DNA of 64,000 bases from Portulaca oleracea (Eukaryota; Streptophyta; Magnoliopsida; Caryophyllales; Portulacaceae), in NCBI GenBank assembly GCA_029582165.1, contig CM055872.1:28926743-28990742 (forward strand), written 5' to 3'. Below are positions 45,601 through 54,506 of the stretch, one piece after another. The stretch's first letter is position 1; each line of letters starts with the position of its first letter. The notes below the pieces were generated by a model. It searched no databases and was not told the origin of the DNA. It worked only from the letters and a program-made list of their open reading frames with translations. Made by a program: the position numbers and the translations under genes.

Positions 45601-46307
45601 GTGGTAGTTGATGTTGAACCTGATTGGTTACCATTGGTGATGGAGCAGTGGAGGTACTCATGGTCAATAGTCAGGAGTAACACACTACAATTAACAAATT
45701 CATGGAACAAAGGCATTGGATTAGGTAGTTGGGTTTCTAGGGAGGAAACACGAACCTAGTTAATCTCTTCAAAGTGATGAACATTTGAACTATTATGTTT
45801 ACATCTCATTTTCATGGTCTTTGATTTTGATAGGGAACGTTGTACTGGAGGCTGCAGTCTTAACACTTGTTGTCACCGTGAGTCTTACGGGGTACACATT
45901 TTGGGCTGTAAGAAGAGGCCAAGACTTCTCCTTTCTTGGTCCTTTCTTGTTTGCTGGCTTCATGGTGGTGATGGTATTTATGCTAATCCAGGTATGATTT
46001 TTCTTCTTGTCTGTGACTATCATCTTGTTAATTTCCAGTGCAGGTTTTTGGGGATGAAATGATCGATGGTATTAACTGATCCTATATATGTTGCCATGTG
46101 CAGATTTTCTTTCCTCTCGGAAGGCTAGGCCAGACAATATATGGGGGCTTTGCGGCTTTGTTATTCTCTGCCTACATCGTGTATGACACTGACAACCTGA
46201 TCAAGCGTTTTAATTATGATGAGTACATAGCTGCTGCTGTCTCCCTTTATCTCGACATTGTGAACCTCTTCCTTTCTTTATTGACTATATTCAGGGCCCA
46301 ATCCTAG
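27678..46307 (+). CDS. LIFEGUARD / Bax-inhibitor-1-like membrane protein, with a 17.7-kb gap between exons 2 and 3
   Basis: Exons: 27678-27930, 28060-28150, 45834-45991 and 46104-46307. Exon 1 gives NPQFRWAFIRKVYVIIAMQL and two membrane helices. Exon 2 gives VLIPLYYYMKRHPVNLLLLA. Exon 3 gives NVVLEAAVLTLVVTVSLTGY and FSFLGPFLF. Exon 4 gives IFFPLGRLGQTIYGG and YIVYDTDNLIKRFNYDEYIA, the C-terminal LFG signature, ending FRAQS. The family has seven membrane helices, sits in endomembranes and restrains cell death. Exon 2 ends in phase 2 but exon 3 needs phase 1, and about eight conserved residues (the G-[LV]-[ST]-C-A-F-T-S stretch of LFG proteins) are missing between them. A 23-nt microexon would fix both and give about 242 aa, the usual length. 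I could not locate it. All other splice sites are GT-AG. Confidence 0.85.
28376..28620. mobile_element. Stowaway MITE
   Basis: The ends CTCCCTCCGTCTC and GGGACGGAGGGAG are inverted and flanked by the TA dinucleotide duplication (28374-28375 and 28621-28622). These are the hallmarks of Stowaway (Tc1/mariner) MITEs. It is inside the large LIFEGUARD intron. Confidence 0.9.
28623..30315. other. Unique intron sequence
   Basis: This is intron sequence of the LIFEGUARD-like gene between the Stowaway MITE and the retroelement array. No repeat family was recognised. An acceptor-like pyrimidine tract ends at about 29508 and is followed by codons reading GLSC in the expected phase, but no GT donor follows, so I do not call it an exon. 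Confidence 0.4.
30321..31284 (-). mobile_element. Array LTR 1 (leftmost, 3'-most)
   Basis: Starts TGATGCATAATGGGACC and ends ATTATGCATCA, 964 bp. On the minus strand a TATA box (CTATAAATACC) lies at about 30896-30905, as in the other copies. Confidence 0.9.
31430..32365 (-). pseudogene. Array unit 1 gag, C-terminally truncated by a nonsense change
   Basis: The frame is identical in layout to the intact unit 4 gag but stops after KSKSYGD because a CGA codon of the other copies reads TGA here (31430-31432). The lost tail is about 34 residues (ancestral stop at 31328). The zinc knuckle and Glu-rich region are intact. Confidence 0.8.
32640..33590 (-). mobile_element. Array LTR 2
   Basis: 951 bp with the same termini. 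It is preceded on the plus strand by the primer-site text CTCTGATACTAATTT, one base changed from the consensus. Confidence 0.9.
33634..34656 (-). pseudogene. Array unit 2 gag, frameshifted
   Basis: The C-terminal 91 codons are open (33634-33909). Single-base losses (for example CTCATCGCC for CTCATACACC, CATATCGACA for CATATGCGACA, CTCCTTGC for CTCCCTTGC) break the rest into short frames. The knuckle region is still recognisable. Confidence 0.8.
34921..35880 (-). mobile_element. Array LTR 3
   Basis: 960 bp. It shares GATGATGAGGAAC and ACTCCATGGATTC variants with LTR 5. Confidence 0.9.
35924..36948 (-). pseudogene. Array unit 3 gag, heavily frameshifted
   Basis: Several single- and two-base deletions are spread over the ORF, including in the knuckle region (CTTTGCAATGAC). 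It shares GATCACCAATTTG and CATATTAACC variants with unit 5 and some deletions with unit 2. Confidence 0.8.
37210..38168 (-). mobile_element. Array LTR 4
   Basis: 959 bp. It shares GAAACAATGAACG and GAACGAGTGATAG with LTR 6 only. Confidence 0.9.
38212..39249 (-). CDS. Array unit 4 gag, the only intact copy (345 aa)
   Basis: An uninterrupted frame starting MYCKRSSKNSQRDLQCLKQQ, with a short coiled-coil-like N-terminus. A gag core follows at about residues 75-155 (LEGVKQGSMDVLDYTIEFKW, DDPRILVYYFLSFNDYIRRV), a degraded form of the Ty3/gypsy gag capsid fold. The zinc knuckle is C161-X2-C164-X4-H169-X4-C174. A strongly acidic Glu-rich block lies at about 195-235 and a basic Lys-rich tail follows. 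Gag coats element RNA and forms particles. No pol follows. Units 1-3, 5 and 6 are broken copies of this ORF. It is antisense to the LIFEGUARD gene. Confidence 0.75.
   Translation of the reverse strand: MYCKRSSKNSQRDLQCLKQQIDDLAKQMEECGILPKGSRSTKSRVVHSSKVEYEAPYARSKHSNKKNGKKVQEDFLPSDYKGDSINNLEGVKQGSMDVLDYTIEFKWQLWKNGLKEDDPRILVYYFLSFNDYIRRVVVNQPLTNLEELSSLALHVERQRRCCHCQSLGHIDLECPNKKKDVSLVEYQTHDNKPFEEEKEEEVGVDMKEEEIGNVAYEEENKEEEKEEEEHMEKWLVTKEASVVYEHPKDIYLDHLVERPKIRKDEIAQVIKVHCFMINDKGKVVRIDLGSEKQREQTTFTVKKRKSKSYGDRELSGRKFKKFIKGIYDDFKAFKKKIFVKKASES
39502..40471 (-). mobile_element. Array LTR 5
   Basis: 970 bp. It shares GATTGGAATCTCCC, GGATTAAAAAGG and an extra GATGAAT with LTR 7, and GATGATGAGGAAC with LTR 3. 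Confidence 0.9.
40515..41551 (-). pseudogene. Array unit 5 gag, one frameshift
   Basis: The C-terminal 270 codons (40515-41327) and the N-terminal part (41243-41551) lie in different frames. A missing base at CATATTAACC (about 41395), shared with unit 3, separates them. The knuckle and Glu-rich block are intact. Confidence 0.8.
41816..42776 (-). mobile_element. Array LTR 6
   Basis: 961 bp. It carries the LTR 4 variants GAAACAATGAACG and GAACGAGTGATAG, plus private changes near 42535-42640. Confidence 0.9.
42819..43854 (-). pseudogene. Array unit 6 gag, frameshifted near the N-terminus
   Basis: The frames 42819-43793 and 43615-43854 overlap out of phase because of base loss near 43617-43632 (CCTTTATGTCGG). 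The start context CAATACATAGAACC is shared with unit 4 and differs from units 1-3 and 5. Confidence 0.8.
44107..45079 (-). mobile_element. Array LTR 7 (rightmost, 5'-most)
   Basis: 973 bp. It ends GCATCT instead of GCATCA directly before the ACAAT duplication, so the outermost base has changed. It shares its distinguishing variants with LTR 5. Confidence 0.9.
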
Positions 46308-46394
46308 AATCTTGTGATTTTTCTGTTACGCTTGGCTATACATTCTGTTGTGTTACCCATTACATTGTGTGAAATTGTGTGCAATTCACTCTAA

Positions 46395-46395
46395 C

Positions 46396-46432
<37 letters not shown>
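46395..46432 (+). repeat. (GA)n microsatellite in the LIFEGUARD 3' UTR
   Basis: About 18 GA units with one AA interruption, 90 bp after the stop codon. Confidence 0.85.
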
Positions 46433-46433
<1 letters not shown>

Positions 46434-47181
46434 TAGAATGCTGGTTAATGGTGCTGAATTATCTATAGACATTGTCATTTTATTCTCTTCACCAGTAATT
46501 TAAGCTGCTTTGTGTACTTGTGCATCTGTCTTTTCTTTATATTCTATGGCAAATCTGTTCAATGGTTCAATAATTTCCCGTAATTTGTTCGAAGAACAAT
46601 TTCTGAATCTGCCCAGCTAAACGAAGAGCTGCACTACTCTCTGAAAACATTGTTGTTTTTGCCTTTTCATATGATGTACAACATTCCCTTCCCCTAGGAG
46701 TTTTTTCACCTCTTTTTTTAAGGGTAAGTAATAAACAACTAGGTAGTCCTTCCCTCTCAACAGATTTATCAAGTGCATCCTCATACAAAATCGTAGAAAA
46801 CTCGCTACTATGACTACAAAGTCATACTACTGAAAATTGGATATAATGCCCATATTTGGATTAGTCAACGGATTTATCAAGTGCATCCTCATACAAAATC
46901 TTAGAAAACTCGTTACTACGACTACAAAGTCGCACTATAGAAAACTGGATATGATGCCCATCTTTGAAAACTAATCTATAGCTCTATTGCATTGGTGATA
47001 ATGTGATTGATTTACCTAACAACTAAATCAAAAGTGGATAGAAGCTTTGAATATCTTGAATCAAAGTGAATCTCCCAAAGAATGTGAAAGGAGTCCTTCA
47101 CAACTTTTATAAGCACTAGATTTTTACCCTCCAGAAGAAGAGCCCCTTGATGGGTTCTAATGATGTAACTTCTTATTGATG
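46433..47181. other. Downstream region with a 110-bp direct duplication
   Basis: GATTTATCAAGTGCATCCTC and the following sequence to ATGCCCAT occur twice in succession (about 46760-46858 and 46868-46965) with roughly ten differences. No gene was recognised. Confidence 0.5.
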
Positions 47182-47186
47182 TTGAC

Positions 47187-47498
47187 TGTTAAAAATCAAG
47201 ATTAATATAGAAAAATCTTGAAAAGATGCCTTAGAAAAGTCCCTAGAAAATCCTATATAATTTGATGAGCATGCTCTAGATTTTTCCTTTCTAGATTTTT
47301 CTTTTCTAGATTTCTCCTACCACCACCTCCTTTCTATAAGTATAAATATAGGTGGTGGGGCTTTCATTTGTAATCAATCAACAACAAAGAAGTTGTAAGC
47401 AATTCTCCCTCCATCAATAAGAAAAAGCTTCTCCCTTATACAATCTTTCCTCCATTTCCATAAAATACTTTTACCTTCAAACACCCAAAAACCTAACA
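47187..47498 (+). mobile_element. 5' LTR of the copia element
   Basis: 312 bp. The likely promoter TATAAATATAGG is near 47340, with AATAAG-type 3' signals near 47420. Confidence 0.9.
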
Positions 47499-47499
47499 G

Positions 47500-47513
47500 T
47501 GGTATCAGAGCCA
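47500..47513 (+). other. Primer-binding site of the copia element
   Basis: TGGTATCAGAGCCA lies one base after the LTR and is complementary to the 3' end of initiator Met-tRNA. Confidence 0.9.
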
Positions 47514-47631
47514 CATTAACCCAAGTCCTCCTATCAAACCTACATCTTTCAAAAAATATTCATCAACCTTCAAGCCATATCCCAACTCTCAAATAACTCA
47601 TCCATCAAATCCAACTCCACAAAAATTAAAC

Positions 47632-50600
47632 ATGGCCTCTCTTCAAACCCCAACCACAACTTTTAACTATCTCCCAAATTTGAGGCCACCCATATTTGAT
47701 GGGGAAAATTATCAAATGTGGAGTATTCAAATGAAAACATTCTTCATGGCGCAAGGTTTATGGGATGTGGTAGAAAAGGGATATGATAAACCACCTAAGA
47801 AGGAGGATAAGGATACAAAAGAAAAGAAGAAGGATGGAAAAGAAAAGCTAGATGAAGAAGAAAAATCATCATGGGATGAAAGTAAGGAGGCACAATGTCA
47901 AGAGAATTACAAGAGGGATATTACGGTCCTTCATCACATCTATCAAGCAATCACTCCAACAATCTTCCCTCGGATTATGGCTGCTACAACGGCCAAGGAG
48001 GCTTGGACAATATTGAAGGAAGCATACCATGGCACTGACAAGGTAATATCCATTAAACTTCAAACTTTATGGAAGGATTTCGATACTTTATTGATGAAGG
48101 AGGATGAAACAATTCAAGCATACTTCGATCGTGTCACTAGCATAGTAAATAAAATTAGAATATATGGCGACATGATCGAAGATAAGAAGGTGATACAAAA
48201 GGTGCTAAGGAGCCTTCCACCAAAGTTTGATCATATAGTGGCTGCAATAGAAGAATCCAAAGATCTATCTACGCTCACCCTCACCGAGTTAGCAGGGTCT
48301 CTCCAAGCACATGAGGAGAGAATGCGTAGATTCACACACCAGCCACTAGAGCAGGCTTTTCAAGCCAAATTAAAATTCTCCAACCATGAGAATAAAAAGG
48401 AGAATAGCCATGGTAGGAAGACACCATCCAATAACCGTGGCAGGGGGAGAGAAAATTACAAGAATCAAGGAAGTCATGGAGATCGAAAACCAGGGCCATA
48501 CTGCAAGATATGCAAGATGTCTAAGCACGATACAACGTATTGTCGGTTCAAATGCAAGAAATGTACATGGCACATACATCATGTACGAGATTGTAGGAAC
48601 CGACAACGGGATGAGGCCAACTTCACGGAGAAAGGCGACCCAAGTGAAAACATATTCTACTCATGTCTGAACGCCACGCAAGAAGCACAAGACTCATGGT
48701 ACGTGGATAACGGTTGTTCCAACCATATGACGGGAAATCGAGATTCCTTCGTGGAGCTGAATGAAGACATAAAATCCAACATCATGCTTGGTGACGGGAG
48801 AACACGTGAAGTCGCCGGCAAGGGAACAATTGCAGTAAAGGCAAAAAACGGCTCGACCAAGTATATTCAAGACGTCCTATACGTACCTGGGCTAGCTCAT
48901 AATCTCCTAAGTGTGGGCCAACTTCTTCAAAAAGGCTATCAGGTGAACTTTGATGACGGTAGATGCATCATAATTGACAAAAACATGCGCCAAGTGATAG
49001 CATCTATCGCAATGGAGCCCAATAGGATTTTCCCTTTATCAATGCCAACGAAAGAAAAGGTGGCCCTCAGCTCCATCACGGATGCCACAACCTTATGGCA
49101 TCAAAGGTATGACCATCTAAACCTTGACGGTCTTAAAGTCTTGAAGCGAAAGAACATGGTTATTGGTTTGCCCACAATAGAAGACAAAAGGAACATATGT
49201 GAGGGCTGCATAATGGGAAAAATGCATAGATTACCATTCACTAAAACCACGTGGAAAGCTAAAGCTCCCCTATAGCTGGTCCATGCCGATATTTGGGGTC
49301 CAGCACGTAATCCTAGCATGGGTGGCAAAAGATACTTCTTATTGTTCGTGGATGACTACACTCGCATGATGTGGGTGTACTTCCTCGAACAAAAGTCAGA
49401 AGCATTCTCATATTTCCAACAATTCAAGGCCCTCACGGAAAAGCAAAGTGGGCACAATATTAAAACATTGAGGACAGACCGTGGGAAAGAATTCCATCAG
49501 AATGAGTTCGATGATTACTGTCGAAAACATGGCATCAAAAGGGAGCTCACAGTAAGACGCACTCCACAACAAAATGGGGTTGTAGAGAGGAAGAACAGAA
49601 CAATAGTTGAGATGGCCCACAGCATGTTGCAAAGCAAAAATGTTCCAAAGAACTTTTGGGCAGAAGCAGTAAACACAACCGTCTACATTCTCAACCGATC
49701 TCCCACAAAGGCAGTTCCAAATAGAACACCATATGAAGCATGGTTTAGGAGGAAGCCAAAGGTGGATCATCTCAAAGTATTCGGTTGCATAGCATATTCA
49801 CATATTCCAAAAGAGAATCGAGAAAAGTTGGATGACAAAGGAGAGAAGTGTATCTTCATTGGCTATAGCGCAGAGTCGAAGGGATACCGCCTCTATAATC
49901 CAGAAACAAAGAAGGTGATTATTTCAAGAGATGTCATATTTGATGAAGCATCCCAATGGAGATGGCCGGAAGACACATATCAAGAGTCAGCACATGAAGA
50001 CCATCACATTCAAGAAATCAGAGAAGGAAGACCCAGTGACAACAACCCATCTTCAACTCCATCTCCTCATGGAGATAGCGCACCACCTCCTACTATGGAG
50101 TCAAATGACTCTCCACAGCCAACTCGGAGGTCCCAACGAGAAAGACGTTCACCTGTTTATCTACAAGATTACGAGTGTGGCCAAGCAATTACAACATTCT
50201 TTGCCAACGAGCCAGCAACATTTCAAGAAGCATCACAAGATGAGAAATGGATCGAGGCTATGGACCAGGAAATCAAAATGATCGAGAAAAATGACACATG
50301 GCAGCTAGTGGAGAAGCCTCAAGATAAAGAAGTCATTGGGCTCAAGTGGGTCTACAAGATCAAATACAATGAGGATGGCTCAATCCATAAGTACAAGGCT
50401 CGATTGGTTGCTAAGGGGTACTCACAGCAACCAGGAATCGACTTCAACGAAACATTTGCTCCAGTAGTACACATGGAGACAATAAGAACTGTGCTTGCCA
50501 TTGCAGCACAACTAAAACTACAAGTATTTCAGCTTGATGTCAAGTCAGCATTTCTAAACGGCGAGCTTGAAGAAGAGGTATATGTGGAGCAACCCCAAGG

Positions 50601-51768
50601 GTACGTGATTGAAGGAGAAGAGAACAAAGTATATCGACTCAAGAAAGCGCTCTACGGTCTCAAACAAGCACCACGAGCTTGGAATAGTAAAATCGATGGG
50701 TATCTCCTTCATAGCGGATTCAAAAAGAGTCCAAGTGAGCCATCTCTATATCTCAAGACCCAAGGTAAAGATCTTCTAACTTTGTGTCTCTATGTTGATG
50801 ATCTTATATACACGGGCACAAATCAAAGGATGATTCAAGATTTCAAGAAGGATATGATGGCTGAATTTGAGATGACGGATTTGGGCCTCATGAAGTACTT
50901 TCTCGGGATGCAAGTAAAGCAAAGCCCAGGTGAGATCTTCATCTCTCAAGAGAAATATATTGAAGATCTTCTTAAAAATTTTAATATGGTGGACTGCAAG
51001 CCAATATCAACACCTATGGCCACAAATGAGAAACTCTCCAAAAACGATGGCAAGGAAAGGGTGGATGGATCACTCTATAGAAGTCTGGTTGGCTCATTAA
51101 TATATCTAACAAACACTCGACCAGACATTGTTCATGCGGTGAGCATCGTCTCCCGATTCATGAGTGAGCCAAGTAAAGCTCACTTCATAGCAGCTAAAAG
51201 AATTTTGAGATACATCAAAGGAACGAAGAGTTATGGTCTTCTGTACAAAACAGAGGAAGACCCCAAACTCACTGGGTACAAAGATAGTGATTGGGCTGGA
51301 TGCATCGACGATAAAAAAAGCACAAGTGGATACTTGTTCCAACTTGGATCCAAGGCTATCTCCTGGACATCAAAGAAGCAGCCAACTGTAGCATTATCAA
51401 CCGCAGAAGCAGAGTATATTGCAGCTACAAGCGCAGCATGTGAAGCAGTATGGTTGAGAAGAATACTACAAGATCTACTACAAGGGGATGGAGAACCAAC
51501 ACCACTTCTCTGTGACAACATGTCAACAATAGCAATGACGAAGAATCCAGTTTTCCACAGTCGCACGAAGCACATTGAGATTAGACATCACTTCATTCGC
51601 AAACTCGTGGACAAAGGTGAAATCAAGCTAGAGTTTTGTAGAACGGAAGAACAACTGGTGGACACATTCACAAAAGCACTTCCAAGTAAGAAGTTCAATT
51701 ACTTCCGAGAGCAGATCGGAGTTCGAGATTTTTCTAGATTAAGGGGGAGTGTTAAAAATCAAGATTAA
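47632..51768 (+). pseudogene. Copia gag-pol polyprotein with one in-frame stop
   Basis: One frame from 47632 to 51768, interrupted only by TAG at 49273-49275 (codon 548). Order: gag (PPIFDGENYQMWSIQMKTFF), zinc knuckle near residues 291-304 (CKICKMSKHDTTYC), aspartic protease near 357 (WYVDNGCSNHMTG, where the family usually has D-[ST]-G), a GAG-pre-integrase zinc region (WHQRYDHLN...CEGC), integrase core with HADIWGP, TLRTDRGKEF and NGVVERKNR, reverse transcriptase (FQLDVKSAFLNGELEEEVYV; YVDD at 50791) and RNase H (GYKDSDWAG, STAEAEYIA). The copia order PR-IN-RT-RH is complete. The stop falls just before integrase. With the protease D-N-G it suggests a recently inactivated copy. Confidence 0.92.
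51741..51749 (+). other. Polypurine tract of the copia element
   Basis: AAGGGGGAG immediately precedes the 3' LTR. Confidence 0.85.
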
Positions 51769-52061
51769 TCTAGAAAAATCTTGAAAAGACGCCTTAGAAA
51801 AGTCCCTAGAAAATCCTAGATAATTTGATGAGCATGCTCTAGATTTTTCCTTTCTAGATTTTTCTTTTCTAGATTTCTCCTACCACCACCTGCTTTCTAC
51901 AAGTATAAATATAGGTGGTGGGGCTTTCATTTGTAATCAATCAACAACAAAGAAGTTGTAAGCAATTCTCCCTCCATCAATAAGAAAAAGCTTCTCCCTT
52001 ATACAATCCTTCCTCCATTTCCACAAAATACTTTTACCTTCAAACACCCAAAAACCTAACA
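51750..52061 (+). mobile_element. 3' LTR of the copia element
   Basis: 312 bp, with the same termini as the 5' LTR and seven differences from it. Confidence 0.9.
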
Positions 52062-52066
52062 TTGAC

Positions 52067-52345
52067 GAATACTTGGAACCATCAAAGTTGATGACATTTT
52101 GAAGGGAGGTTTGCTCCAAGAGACCCAACACGACTCGTGAATTGAAGGACTATGATGTTAAGTGAGAGCATCCATGGGCAGAGTGGAAATCTTGTGTATG
52201 ATCCTCCACTTAGAGGAAGTGTGTTTAGCACACTTACGAGCTATGCTGCTATTGAAAGTCTCATTGTGGAAAACAACCACATTCCTCGTCTTCTAAATGT
52301 TCCAACAAAGCCTGGGAGTTTCATATTTGGTAATGAAATTTAACT
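52067..52345. other. Unassigned sequence between copia and LINE
   Basis: This continues the sequence left of the copia insertion (46980-47181). No domain was recognised on either strand. Confidence 0.35.
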
Positions 52346-52347
52346 TT

Positions 52348-52349
<2 letters not shown>

Positions 52350-52436
<87 letters not shown>

Positions 52437-52457
52437 AAGAGAGAGAGAGAGAGAGAA
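52350..52457. repeat. (TA)n followed by (GA)n
   Basis: About 80 bp of AT repeat, then about 18 bp of GA repeat. Confidence 0.9.
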
Positions 52458-53297
52458 GCGAGCGGTTGCACCATCACGCTGCGACTCGTCTGTACGAGGC
52501 AGCCGGAGGCGACCTGCAAGGGACTCACCTGCAATAGTGGGGTGGGTTTGTCATCTACGTTCATCAGATGCAACGCTCTCTGTCTCAGGAATTCAAGGTC
52601 AGTCAACATGAGATCTGACTTTGGTGTTTGATTTGGGTTTTTGTTCTAGAATTTATGCAGAGTATATAGATCTGCAATACTCTTGAAACGATTTGGTTTC
52701 AAAGAACCTCTAATTATTGTTGTAGATCTTTGTTCAATCTCTCCTGAAAATAGAAACCGATTCTGGGATCTGGGTTCATTATGTTTGAGTTGTTTTCTGG
52801 GTTCGAATACTAGATGTCCTATGAGCTTTTTCGATTTCTGGGATCTTTGATGATAAGAATTCTGAACGAACCTCACTTCTGGGTTTTGATTTCTGGAAAT
52901 CGAATATTGGAGCTGGGATCTGGGTTCGTTAATCTGAAATTTGAATGTTGGTGCTGTTAAACTAGTTGCTCTGAGTTTTACGAATTGTGAGATCTTTTGT
53001 TGAGAATTCTGAACGAATCTGGGTTTGATTTCTGGAAATCGAATATTGGAGCTGTATATCTGGGTTCAAAAACTTATTCTGGGTTTTCGATTCCGGGATC
53101 ATACTGATTTATGCTTTTGGAAGTAGCTGAGGGCTTGGTGTTGCATAATTGGGTTGCTGGGATACAGAACGAACCTCAAGCTTCTGGATTGTATTTTTCA
53201 TTCAGCTATCAATGGTCAATTGATAGCTGATTGCTCACAATCCTGGGAACATTCTGAGCTCTGAACAGGGTTTTGTTCCACTTCTGTTTGCTGAGAT

Positions 53298-54506
53298 ATG
53301 GTCATTACCAGACAGACGCAATCGGTTTGCCGGAACCCAACCCCTGTGGCAAAAATGACCAAACTAAAAGGGAACCCAAAAAATAGTGGTCGACTGGAAC
53401 CTGAGAACGTCGAACAAACTATTGTAATCCAAACTGCAACAGGGAAAAAATCAGCTGAAGAACTTATCCTGGAGTCTTTCAATAAAGAACCAAAGTGGAG
53501 TACTTACGCTTCTCTATTCAATCAGGACGAAGGGATGCAATTACAATATGTGGCACCAGTTACTGTTGAGGGAATGACATGCGCCAAATTAGACAAAGAA
53601 GATGTGATGGAATCCATTGAGTATTGGAATAACTCTATCATCTGCTGTGTACTTTGTGCGAATCCACCCCATGAAGTAATGAATGGATTTCTTCGTAGAA
53701 TTTGGCGACAACTGTGCATTGAACAAATCTCAGATGTCAAAAAGGGGATGTACATGGTACGTTTTAAGTCAATTGAGGACAAAGACAAGGCTTTAACCCA
53801 GGGATTCTATTTCTTCGACAGCAAGCCTCTCATCGTAAAAGAATGGAACGAAAATCTTGACATGAACATTCATTCAATTGCTTCCCTACCTATTTGGGTA
53901 ACCATGCCAGATCTACCCTTCAAATTCTGGAGCAATGAAGGCCTAAGAAAAATTGCAAGTATCCTAGGAGTCCCTATAAAGACTGACAGACAAACAAAAG
54001 ACAAGGTCAAATTGGGATATGCGAGGATCCTCATAGAAATGCAACTCAAAGGAGATTTTCCTGAATATGTTGACTACATGGACCATAATGACAATTTAAT
54101 GAGGCAGCGCATCCAATATGACTGGAAACTGATTCGGTGCGCACATTGCAAGATGTTCGGTCATGAGGAAGCTAATTGCAAGAAGGAGCTTCAATGCAAA
54201 TACTGTCACAAATCAGGGCATGAAGAAAATCAGTGCAGGAAGAAAACTGAGGAAAGCAAGAAAACAAAACCTATGACAGGTCACTCCAAACAAACATCTG
54301 ATGCAGAAGGGTTCAGTAAGCCAAAAAATTCTTTGGTGTGGAGACCAACTACACAGCCAAACAAAACAGTCAACACCAACAGATTTGAGATCCTACAGGA
54401 CAAGGATGATAATGCAACACCTGAACCACAGCCCGATGGCAATGCCCAAAATCCCAAACAAAACCCTGATGCAGAACATACTCAGCTGGAACATCAGAGG
54501 GCTTAA
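53298..54506 (+). CDS. LINE ORF1 (DUF4283-type RNA-binding protein with two zinc knuckles)
   Basis: 402 codons, uninterrupted. The central DUF4283-like domain holds MNGFLRRIWRQLCIEQISDV, YMVRFKSIEDKDKALTQGFY and WNENLDMNIHSIASLPIWVT, ending LGVPIKTDRQTKDKVKLGYA. Two CX2CX4HX4C knuckles follow at about residues 281-294 (CAHCKMFGHEEANC) and 300-313 (CKYCHKSGHEENQC), then a polar tail. ORF1 proteins bind LINE RNA to form the retrotransposition particle. The start was chosen as the first ATG of the open frame; a basic N-terminus follows. It overlaps ORF2 by 38 bp, consistent with reinitiation. Confidence 0.85.
   Translation: MVITRQTQSVCRNPTPVAKMTKLKGNPKNSGRLEPENVEQTIVIQTATGKKSAEELILESFNKEPKWSTYASLFNQDEGMQLQYVAPVTVEGMTCAKLDKEDVMESIEYWNNSIICCVLCANPPHEVMNGFLRRIWRQLCIEQISDVKKGMYMVRFKSIEDKDKALTQGFYFFDSKPLIVKEWNENLDMNIHSIASLPIWVTMPDLPFKFWSNEGLRKIASILGVPIKTDRQTKDKVKLGYARILIEMQLKGDFPEYVDYMDHNDNLMRQRIQYDWKLIRCAHCKMFGHEEANCKKELQCKYCHKSGHEENQCRKKTEESKKTKPMTGHSKQTSDAEGFSKPKNSLVWRPTTQPNKTVNTNRFEILQDKDDNATPEPQPDGNAQNPKQNPDAEHTQLEHQRA

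Larger units (their letters stand above)
47187..52061 (+). mobile_element. Ty1/copia retrotransposon, complete with TSD
   Basis: LTRs of 312 bp (47187-47498 and 51750-52061) start TGTTAAAAATC and end CCTAACA. By eye they differ at seven positions (about 98% identity), so the insertion is fairly recent. The duplication TTGAC flanks the element (47182-47186 and 52062-52066). The primer site TGGTATCAGAGCC starts at 47500, and the polypurine tract AAGGGGGAG is at 51741-51749. The interior is one gag-pol frame with a single stop. Confidence 0.95.

Noticed and set aside
46567..46788. 73-codon minus-strand ORF after the LIFEGUARD gene
   Set aside because: No domain, and it ends in the 3' flank duplication; probably chance.
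51937..52131. Minus-strand ORF crossing the copia LTR boundary
   Set aside because: It fuses LTR antisense to flank across the TSD, so it cannot be an ancestral gene.
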